Source: Syntrophomonas sp.
GTDB taxonomy: Bacteria; Bacillota; Syntrophomonadia; Syntrophomonadales; Syntrophomonadaceae
Length of the DNA: 35,428 nt
Direction of reading: 5' to 3'
Assembly: GCA_028693695.1 (NCBI GenBank)
Contig: JAQUUV010000004.1
Location: forward strand, 1-35,428
Shown here in pieces: positions 27,923 to 35,428 of this stretch (its first letter is position 1; every line of letters begins with the position of its first letter). The notes under the pieces were generated by a model. That model had not been told where the DNA came from and ran no database searches. It saw nothing but the letters and a program-made list of their open reading frames with translations. Made by a program: the position numbers and the translations under genes.

Positions 27923-28381
27923 ATGAACATAACAGAAGCTGAAAATAGGGGACTCGACAAAGATATTTTCGATCATATACGCAACAAATGGGATAGCCAA
28001 GCTTGTCATCAGACTATGGGCATAAAAATTACGTACCTGGGGACAGGGGTTGCTGGTATAAAAAAAAATCCAAATACAAATTTTTCAACAGACGGTGGAA
28101 GGGTGCATGGCGGAGTAATTGCCACTCTGGCAGATACTGTCATGGGTGTTGCTGCCGCAACCATTAATGGGCAGATCTATAGGACTGTGGATATGAACAT
28201 AAACTATTTTGCACCAGCCTTTGAAGAAACTGAGCTTACAGCTGAGGGGTGTGTGATACATCCAGGCAATACAGTAGCAGTGGTTGAAGGCAGCTTGTTT
28301 AATAATGAAGGGAAGCTGATAGCAAAAAGTAGGGGAACGTTTATTAAAGATACTAAACACCAACTTTGCGAGGAGAAATAG
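27923..28381 (+). CDS. PaaI-type hotdog-fold thioesterase
   Basis: GGRVHGGVIATLADTVMGVAAAT hotdog motif; SD CAGGAGG. Confidence 0.88.
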   Translation: MNITEAENRGLDKDIFDHIRNKWDSQACHQTMGIKITYLGTGVAGIKKNPNTNFSTDGGRVHGGVIATLADTVMGVAAATINGQIYRTVDMNINYFAPAFEETELTAEGCVIHPGNTVAVVEGSLFNNEGKLIAKSRGTFIKDTKHQLCEEK

Positions 28382-28417
28382 ATTCTATACTACATGCGAA
28401 CTAATTATCTTTATCGG

Positions 28418-28447
28418 CCTTACCCTTCCTGGATAGGAAGGGTAAGG
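28418..28447. terminator. Bidirectional hairpin between convergent genes
   Basis: CCTTACCCTTCCT / GGAT / AGGAAGGGTAAGG, perfect 13-bp stem. Confidence 0.8.
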
Positions 28448-28478
28448 AGACGTAAATGTTGGTGTATAAAACAAAGTA

Positions 28479-29486
28479 TTAGAAGCCAGTCAGAAGGCTT
28501 TTAGGCAGTATAATTGGCTTGTCAGGCTTTATTTGATATAGAGCAGGGATAACTGGGCCACTGGCATTTATTTTGGCGCCTGCCACAAATGCACTACTTG
28601 GCAACACTCTGCGCACTTCAATTAGACTTGAGCCATACCAGTATGCAAAGCTATTAATTATCCCTATGGCAGTTGGGCGGCCACTACATGTATTTATGAT
28701 ACATGGTTTGCCATTAATTACACCCATGTATATAGCTACATGACCTATATGTGTCCTGGCAGGTGCATCAGAGTTCCAGTAGGTGAATATATCGCCAGGT
28801 TGTAGCTTGTCTATGCCTACCAGGGTGTATTTAGATGTTCCGGATATTTTCTCTGCATAAACACCCTCAACCTTTACCCCTACTGAGCCATAGTTTGGGG
28901 CTGCTGAGGTTATGGAATACCCGAAATCTTTGTATACCAATGACACGAAGTTGGAGCAATCTATATATCCGGTGGTAGGATACTTGGTATGCCCATACTT
29001 CATAAAACCATATTCCATGTACCATATGGCACGGCCTACCAAAGTCTCAGCAAGGCTTCCGTCAAAGTTTGCCCGGAAAGAGTCAACTACCGGTTTTTCA
29101 TGGATATTATATTGACTAATACTGGCTGCAGTGGGAACCTTGGCGACGGCTGATACCTTGGGTGACGACACAATCCCTATTAATGCTGCATTCAGGGCTG
29201 CCTTAGTTTTTGGACCAACAATGCCATCTACTTTTAGTCCTTGGGATTTTTGAAAATTCTTTACAGCGTCATTAGTTTTCGGACCTAACCATCCATCAAT
29301 ACCATGTGTATCAAAGCCTAACCCGGTAAGATCTTCCTGCAACTGACTGACGGCTGAACCTCGGCTGCCCAAGGTTAGATCTTGTGTACCATAATCACTG
29401 GCCTGAGCAGGCAAAGGTATTATAGCTACCATAAGTAAGGCTAATATACCCATAAAAAGCAATTGCTTACAACGTAATGTTAACAT
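28479..29486 (-). CDS. Secreted peptidoglycan-binding (PG_binding_1) NlpC/P60-type hydrolase
   Basis: Signal peptide; LTLGSRGSAVSQLQEDLTGLGF..DGWLGPKTNDAVKNFQKSQGLKVDGIVGPKT; Cys (IDCSNFVSLVYKDFG) and His (HIGHVAIYMG) catalytic signatures. Start probably ATG 29486; the track start 29498 overlaps the SD. Confidence 0.9.
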   Translation of the reverse strand: MLTLRCKQLLFMGILALLMVAIIPLPAQASDYGTQDLTLGSRGSAVSQLQEDLTGLGFDTHGIDGWLGPKTNDAVKNFQKSQGLKVDGIVGPKTKAALNAALIGIVSSPKVSAVAKVPTAASISQYNIHEKPVVDSFRANFDGSLAETLVGRAIWYMEYGFMKYGHTKYPTTGYIDCSNFVSLVYKDFGYSITSAAPNYGSVGVKVEGVYAEKISGTSKYTLVGIDKLQPGDIFTYWNSDAPARTHIGHVAIYMGVINGKPCIINTCSGRPTAIGIINSFAYWYGSSLIEVRRVLPSSAFVAGAKINASGPVIPALYQIKPDKPIILPKSLLTGF

Positions 29487-29867
29487 AAGTTCAATCATCC
29501 TTTCTGAAGTCAGGAATTAGAAGACTAATTATTCCATTTTTAAATAAGTTTTCAGTTTCATATGTAACCATTAAACATTTCTTTTCGCGCCTCCTTATAT
29601 TACAAACAATTCGACTCAAATATTTTTCAACCTTTTGGTAAATATGGACAATTAAATTTTGTTTGGATGCTACAAGGGAATGAAGGAGGAAATATCCTGC
29701 GTTTCAAGCAACAGGCTAATGCTTGCTGGTAAATAATGGGGACATAGGACTTGAAAAAAAGAAATGGAAGTAAATGCAGAAATATGAAATTGACGGAGGC
29801 TATTAATCGAGCTTTTGTTATCTATCTCACCTCCGTCTCTTAAGTAAAAAAACCGACAGAAAAACAG

Positions 29868-29898
29868 CCCCTTGCGATGTTTTAAAACAAGCAAGGGG
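29868..29898 (-). terminator. Intrinsic terminator downstream of the SLH protein gene
   Basis: Minus strand CCCCTTGC ... GCAAGGGG followed by CTGTTTTTC. Confidence 0.75.
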
Positions 29899-30024
29899 TT
29901 ATTCTACGCGTAATTATGTAATAAATTCATAACGCAAAAACAGATAGTCGGCTTTTGTATTCATTCAAAGATTGCTTTGCTTGTTAATCTATTCTGCGAC
30001 GATAATGTTCAATCAAACGATATA

Positions 30025-33000
30025 TTAATACTTATTATATAGCCTATACAGGAATACGGCTGCTTCCGCTCTTGTAGTATTGCCCAGCGGATTGACCTTA
30101 TCTCCGCTGCCTACAATCAATCCTTCCTTTACAACAGAGGCTACGCCGTTTACGGCATAGGCTGCCACCAAGGATGTATCGGAAAATTTGTCAAGATCCG
30201 AAGCAATACCCTGCACTTCAAGCTTTTTCAGTATTCTTAGTGCCCAATCGGTCAATACCATCATGTCCTGTCTGGTGAGGCTTGCATCAGGGCTGAATTT
30301 GTTGTTTCCCGTACCGCTGGTGATACCGAGTTTTTTGGCGATGCCTATCTCTTTGTAGTTATATGCGTCACTATATATATCATCAAAGTTCCCGTCGACC
30401 TTGGCATCAATACCAAGTGTCCTTACCAGGAAGTACAAAAAGTCTGCCCTAGTGATATTTGTTTGCGGGGCATATTCGGTATCCGTTTTACCCTTCAATA
30501 TATCTTTTGATGCAAGTATTTCGATCTGCTTCCTGGCCCAGACCACCCTCTCTGAGTCCTTAAAGGTCTTTGTCACATAGACCACCGCAAATTTGCTGAA
30601 GTGGGTGGTGCTAAATCTTACTGTTCCAGTCACCAGGTCATATCTTCCGCTGGGGACTGATACTGCATTCCCAGCTCCGTCTATATACCAGACAGTTATA
30701 TGCTCAGGATCGGCAAGCTCCTCAATTGTTGGCTTAAACGGTACTGTTACCGTAACCGGTGCATCCGGATTATTCCATGATGTGGCCCTTCCATCCAGCT
30801 TGAGCGACAGCTCAATAACCGGTTTGCTGCCTATCTGTGCCTGTACCTGTCCCGGCAGCTTCGTGGTATCCGCCATACTTACGGTAAGGGCTGCTGATGC
30901 CGCATTTCCCGCAGCTTCCGCGGTAAGCATGATTGAAGGTACAGTCACCGTCGCAAACTCAGTCCTGATTTCAATCGCCTTGCCTGTAGCACTGGCAATT
31001 GCATCTGCCGGCAGGTTTGTCTCATAAGCTTTCGCCCCTGATACCTGCGGTACCTCTACTATTGCATTGCCGGCAGTGCCTGAAAGGGCATTGTTCAAAG
31101 TTTCTTCACTGACTGCAACTGCTGCCGTACCTGTGCTGCTATTAAGGGTCGGCGTTGCCTGTATGATCACACTCTGGTTATTGGTTGTTGTAGTAATATT
31201 GCCGGAGCCTGCACTGGAATGTCCGTGTGACTCATACGGTGTAGTTAACGTAGTACTTGTGTAGCAAGTTCTGTTGCCTGCTTCGTCCCTGACGACTACG
31301 TTAAAATAATACGTGCTTCCCGGCTGAAGCCCTGTTATATTGGATGTTCGTATGTTTGCCGTATAGTTCTGTTTTACTGTTCCATACGCTTCAGCATCTG
31401 CAACAGTCTTTATGTTATCTGCCAATGACTGGTAGATACAGTATTCCAGCCCTGCTTCGGCTGTTACCAGGTCGCTTGCTTTGTTCCATGACAATGAGGC
31501 GCCTGTTTGTGACATATTAGATGCGGTTATCGTTCCGCAGCCTACCACCGGTACAGTATTGTCTATGGTAAAAGTAATACTGTACCCGTCTGCATAGTCA
31601 TTTCCTGCTATATCGCTTCCTTGTACTGTGGCAGCAGCCGTTACTTCGTCTGCAGGTACTGTCCAGGTATAGGTCCAGGTTCTTTGGTCTCCGCTGTTAT
31701 CGGTCATGGCAGCTCCTGTCACGCCTATATTGGTGATACTGATAGTTGGAGTGTCGGCCATACCCTTGTTAAATACTGCCGTTATGGTTACTGCATCTCC
31801 CTGCTTTACCGATGCGCATCTTTGGTTATGAGACAGCATAACCGTAGGCGCGGCGGTATCCCACGCTGCAATAGATCTTCCTTCTTCATTAGAGACCATG
31901 GCGTTTCCTGCCAGGTCCTGTATTGTGCCGTTTTCACCGGCACTGTATTTTACAGTGACTCCTTCTTGTCCCGATACTCCCATATCAGTTACCGTCAGCA
32001 CTACGTGGCCTGCATCTGTTCCCTGGGCTATGGAGCCTACTGCATAGGTTACTGCTGATGCTCCTGTTTCATATACAGTAAAGCCTCCATTGTTTCCTTT
32101 TGCTATGTTTGTACATTCTTCATTCAGTACTATGGTTATGTGAGTGTTATCCGTAAAAGCTGCATTGTTAATAACGGGTGTAGTTGTATCCACCTTTATT
32201 CCCGACGTAGCCGGCACACCCTTCAAGGCAGTTTCTGCATTATTGATGGTAGCATCTTTTACTGTGCTTCCATTCAAGTCTATTACATTTCCTATTATTA
32301 TGCCGTCCTTATCTTCCTGACCTGCCTGTACCGTGCAGCGGAATAGGCATTGTGCTGAGCCGGAACCGCTTACATACTCCGCCAGCGTACTCTGACCCCC
32401 GATATTGATGGTAACGGAAGGTATACCCAGTGTGGTATCTACAATCACATTTTCAGTAAATCCAACCGTGAAATCCAGGTTCCTCCCGGCATTGTAAGCT
32501 CCAGCGCCGGGAACGCTTACCGAAACTACTCCCGGTGCAGTATTATCCAGGATCAGCTCACAAGGTACCGATACATTTCCCACGCTGTCCACCAGGTAGC
32601 CCTGGTAGGTGCCCTCAGGGAGGCCTGTTGTATCTATGTTCTCCTCAGTTGCAGGACTGTTTATCACTGCAGTTTTTCCGCCGACTCCATTAAGTGCCAT
32701 TTTATCGGTATAGTCTGTCCCGATTTTCGGCACCAGGTATAATGTGCCTTGAAGCCCATAGTCATTATTGAAGCTTATTACCACAGTTGTACCTGTATTC
32801 ATTGCCGATGGGTTCACACTGCTTATATTGGTCGCAGTATTGTCAATAACGGTATCCTCACAGGGCGCCGATACATTTCCCACGCTGTCTGCAAGATAGG
32901 CCTGATAGGTGCCTTCTGCAAGTCCTGTTGTGTATAGGCTTCCTGCTGTTGCAGGGCTGTATATGACGGTGGTTTTCCCGCCAACGATCCCCTCAAGGTC

Positions 33001-34959
33001 TGCTTTGCTGGTATAGGCGGTTTCTGTTTTTGGCACCAGGTACAGCGTACCTTCAAGTCCATAGTCATTATTGAAGGCTGCTGCCAACTCGGTACCTGCT
33101 TTTAATAATGCAGGGGTTACGCTGCCGATATTGGTGGGGGTATTGTCAATAATGATATTATCAGAGGGCGCCGATACATTTTCCGCGCTGTCGACCAGAT
33201 AGGCCTGGTAGGTCCCTTCGCCAAGTCCCGTTGTGTCTATACTTCCAGCCGTTGCGGGGCTGTATATGACGGTGGTTTTTCTCCCAACGACCCCGTCAAG
33301 ATCTGCTTTGCTGGTATAGGGCGTTTCTGTTTTCGGCACCATGTACAAGGTGCCTAATACTCCATATTCACCGCAGGTTATTGTCACCGGAGTACTCTGC
33401 CTGATGAGCAGCGGTGCTGTACCGGTGATATCGGGTGATATATTGTCAGGTAAATTAAAAACAATGTGAATCGGATGGTTCATCGCGGTTGAGTTCAGTG
33501 TACCTTTTACAGCCTGATAACCGGCCTGTGTCGCATAATAGGTGATCTCACCGTCCCCGTAAGGAAGGAAGCCGCAAGGAAAAAAATGCCCTTCAATATA
33601 TTCATATAACGGAAGTCCGTCCGCAACCCCTTCTACCACAACATTCGGCTGGTTAAACATTGCATAGAACAAATCATTGCCTTCACCGTCCCTTACAGTT
33701 CCGGCATCAACAAGTATGCTGCCAGTTGACCAAATATAAACTTCCGGCTCTCCGACTATCGTAACAGTACCGTAGGTACCTGCACGGATGCCTGGTTCGC
33801 CGATAAAAGATGAATTAATAATTGTAGTCCCGCCGCTTATAGTTATATTGCTTCCTGATCCTCCAAAATCATAACCGGTGCCGATGCCAGCTGCAGCGTG
33901 AACATCTATTGTTAACGTCCCTCCGCTGATGATTATATCCCCGGCAGCTGCGTGAGAGCCGCCGCCGATACCTGCTCCTTTCCCATCAATCCCAGCACCA
34001 TTAGAATTAGCTATTACTGTCCCTCCGGTAATTTTTATATTCCCTCCTGCTCCCCTATAACCGCCGCCGATGCCTGCACCGCTGCCGCCGCTCGCTGTAA
34101 CTGTCCCTCCGTTGATAGTGATATTTCCACCTGCAGCATAACGACCGCCGCCGATAGCTGCTCCCTCTTTCCAACTCTGAGCTGTTACCGTCCCCCCGTT
34201 TATGGTAATATTTCCGCCGTCACCGGAACCATAACCATAACCGCTTCCACCTATGCCAGCCCCACTACCGTTGACAACTGCTGTTATCGTACCTCCATTT
34301 ATGGTGATATTCCCGCATGGTCCTATCCAAGAGCCGATGGCTGCACCACCACCTGAATACCCACCGGCAGAATAATTTTCCACAATAGCAGTCAAGTCAG
34401 CCTCACTGGCACCGGGAGCCTTGTCTATGGTAAGCTGTACGCCACCAATCGCATTGATAGCTGCATGTTCTTCATCAGCTTCCACCCTGCAGGTTCCGCT
34501 AATGTAGAGCTTGTTTTCTCCGCTGCTTGCATTGGCCAGGTCTATTCCATTCCCCACGTCATATACTCCACCGAGCACTAAATGATAGTTGTAGTATATG
34601 TCAAGGTCCTCAATGGTCAGCTCCAGAGGAGAGGTCCTTCCACTACCGGCAAATATCCTTGTATTATCGTGGTGCGCCTTGTAGACTGCATCGGTAACTG
34701 TGACAACAGTCACAGCCTTATCAATTGTAATAGTGCCCGAGTAATCTTCACCAAGCTGGTAGACCCCGTCCGCAGCAATCGTACAATCCCCGTTCGGTAT
34801 GGTTACGGTCTCAGCTTGAACCGTCGTTACCATACCGGGTATTGTAATCAAGATCACCGCCGCTGCAATGATGGATAAACATAAGCATGCCATCGCGGAC
34901 CCAGATCTCCGCTTCGTTGACGTACCTTGCCGATAGCTATTGCGAATAACCTTTTTCAA
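30025..34959 (-). CDS. Giant SLH-domain surface protein (glycine-rich beta-helix, tandem Ig-like repeats, Fn3-like, SLH)
   Basis: Signal peptide; (G)GNITINGGTVTA repeats; three ~100-aa GTLYLVPKTETAYTSKADLEG..GTYQAYLVDSVGNVSAP repeats; Fn3-like segment; C-terminal SLH motifs (FKDSERVVWARKQIEILASKDILKGKTDTEYAPQTNITRADFLYFLVRTLGI). Confidence 0.93.
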   Translation of the reverse strand: MKKVIRNSYRQGTSTKRRSGSAMACLCLSIIAAAVILITIPGMVTTVQAETVTIPNGDCTIAADGVYQLGEDYSGTITIDKAVTVVTVTDAVYKAHHDNTRIFAGSGRTSPLELTIEDLDIYYNYHLVLGGVYDVGNGIDLANASSGENKLYISGTCRVEADEEHAAINAIGGVQLTIDKAPGASEADLTAIVENYSAGGYSGGGAAIGSWIGPCGNITINGGTITAVVNGSGAGIGGSGYGYGSGDGGNITINGGTVTAQSWKEGAAIGGGRYAAGGNITINGGTVTASGGSGAGIGGGYRGAGGNIKITGGTVIANSNGAGIDGKGAGIGGGSHAAAGDIIISGGTLTIDVHAAAGIGTGYDFGGSGSNITISGGTTIINSSFIGEPGIRAGTYGTVTIVGEPEVYIWSTGSILVDAGTVRDGEGNDLFYAMFNQPNVVVEGVADGLPLYEYIEGHFFPCGFLPYGDGEITYYATQAGYQAVKGTLNSTAMNHPIHIVFNLPDNISPDITGTAPLLIRQSTPVTITCGEYGVLGTLYMVPKTETPYTSKADLDGVVGRKTTVIYSPATAGSIDTTGLGEGTYQAYLVDSAENVSAPSDNIIIDNTPTNIGSVTPALLKAGTELAAAFNNDYGLEGTLYLVPKTETAYTSKADLEGIVGGKTTVIYSPATAGSLYTTGLAEGTYQAYLADSVGNVSAPCEDTVIDNTATNISSVNPSAMNTGTTVVISFNNDYGLQGTLYLVPKIGTDYTDKMALNGVGGKTAVINSPATEENIDTTGLPEGTYQGYLVDSVGNVSVPCELILDNTAPGVVSVSVPGAGAYNAGRNLDFTVGFTENVIVDTTLGIPSVTINIGGQSTLAEYVSGSGSAQCLFRCTVQAGQEDKDGIIIGNVIDLNGSTVKDATINNAETALKGVPATSGIKVDTTTPVINNAAFTDNTHITIVLNEECTNIAKGNNGGFTVYETGASAVTYAVGSIAQGTDAGHVVLTVTDMGVSGQEGVTVKYSAGENGTIQDLAGNAMVSNEEGRSIAAWDTAAPTVMLSHNQRCASVKQGDAVTITAVFNKGMADTPTISITNIGVTGAAMTDNSGDQRTWTYTWTVPADEVTAAATVQGSDIAGNDYADGYSITFTIDNTVPVVGCGTITASNMSQTGASLSWNKASDLVTAEAGLEYCIYQSLADNIKTVADAEAYGTVKQNYTANIRTSNITGLQPGSTYYFNVVVRDEAGNRTCYTSTTLTTPYESHGHSSAGSGNITTTTNNQSVIIQATPTLNSSTGTAAVAVSEETLNNALSGTAGNAIVEVPQVSGAKAYETNLPADAIASATGKAIEIRTEFATVTVPSIMLTAEAAGNAASAALTVSMADTTKLPGQVQAQIGSKPVIELSLKLDGRATSWNNPDAPVTVTVPFKPTIEELADPEHITVWYIDGAGNAVSVPSGRYDLVTGTVRFSTTHFSKFAVVYVTKTFKDSERVVWARKQIEILASKDILKGKTDTEYAPQTNITRADFLYFLVRTLGIDAKVDGNFDDIYSDAYNYKEIGIAKKLGITSGTGNNKFSPDASLTRQDMMVLTDWALRILKKLEVQGIASDLDKFSDTSLVAAYAVNGVASVVKEGLIVGSGDKVNPLGNTTRAEAAVFLYRLYNKY

Positions 34960-35142
34960 AACCTTCCCCTCCCTTGTTAGATTTTGTGGTATGACCCAGG
35001 GGTAAAAATACCAACATAATAGGCTGAAAAAACAATATGATTACCGTCAGGATGCCCGGTATTCTATGAATTCGAACTAGGTCGAAAATTACATTAGTTT
35101 TCTTTTTAAAATGATGCAATTGTTCCGGTTATTACTGAATTA

Positions 35143-35214
35143 AGACCCTCTTGCTGTGGAGGTGCTGATTAGTTACCACCGCAAGCTCACTTAGAGAACA
35201 ATAAGGGAGGGTCT
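35143..35214 (-). other. Nested-stem structured element upstream of the SLH gene
   Basis: AGACCCTC/GAGGGTCT outer stem enclosing CTTGCGGTGG...CCACAGCAAG. Confidence 0.45.
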
Positions 35215-35331
35215 GCTACATAATATCCTCTTCAATGTTAAGTGATTATGAAACGTAGAATTTGTTGCCAAGGATTTTGGACTTTTTCAATAGTCTATTG
35301 GAAATTACTGGACTTGCCTTAGTGCCTGATT

Positions 35332-35427
35332 TTACAATCTTGCCCAGGAGTCTATATCCTCCATAATGCATACTTCATTGACTGCTCTTATTGCTCCTCT
35401 GCTTTCGGCTGCGATAAAATTGAATGG
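35332..35427 (-). CDS. Possible C-terminal end of a truncated ORF running off the right edge
   Basis: Open frame PFNFIAAESRGAIRAVNEVCIMEDIDSWARL*; only 31 codons visible. Confidence 0.3.
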   Translation of the reverse strand, partial: PFNFIAAESRGAIRAVNEVCIMEDIDSWARL

Positions 35428-35428
35428 C

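Noticed and set aside
29792-29837. GACGGAGG ... CCTCCGTC stem upstream of the NlpC/P60 gene as a c-di-AMP (ydaO) riboswitch
   Set aside because: Gene context is suggestive but no ydaO consensus motifs could be recognised; an Rfam search would be needed.
29670-29894. 74-aa minus-strand ORF between the SLH and NlpC/P60 genes
   Set aside because: Overlaps the predicted terminator 29868-29898 and has no recognisable features.
33740-34335. Short-period repeats considered as a CRISPR array
   Set aside because: They are in-frame degenerate glycine-rich protein repeats, not identical repeats with unique spacers.
31621-34356. Plus-strand ORFs within the SLH gene
   Set aside because: Antisense shadows of repetitive low-complexity coding sequence.
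34937-35119. 60-aa minus-strand ORF
   Set aside because: Overlaps the SLH gene start; likely spurious, in the promoter/leader region.

Overview
The window looks like a chromosomal segment from an anaerobic, spore-forming Firmicute. The gene content suggests a syntrophic fatty-acid oxidiser of the Syntrophomonadaceae type, but this is inferred without any database search. The centre is a minus-strand butyrate/short-chain beta-oxidation operon: crotonase, thiolase, butyryl-CoA:acetate-type CoA-transferase, 3-hydroxybutyryl-CoA dehydrogenase, acyl-CoA dehydrogenase. It lies downstream of a sigma-54 activator whose sensor region is four tandem PAS domains repeating every 360 bp. The operon is preceded by a consensus -24/-12 site (TTGGCAC-GAATA-TTGCT) and a duplicated UAS-like motif. 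Flanking genes: PAS-GGDEF diguanylate cyclase, pseudo-receiver/zinc-ribbon protein, hemolysin III family protein, SEC-C methionine aminopeptidase (apparent ATT start), class V aminotransferase plus DUF1015, CopZ-like HMA protein, MBL hydrolase, lysA, MFS, DegV, DEAD-box helicase, two CotF-like spore coat proteins, TrkH/TrkA, MCP, PaaI-type thioesterase, peptidoglycan-binding NlpC/P60 protein and a 1644-aa SLH surface protein. The most unusual non-coding signal is a set of palindromic intergenic repeats that start on or within a few bases of stop codons. It has at least two families: AGGGGAC units with interleaved arms, and a GGGRCTATCAA-ended element of about 161 bp. No tRNA, rRNA, CRISPR array or intact IS element was seen.
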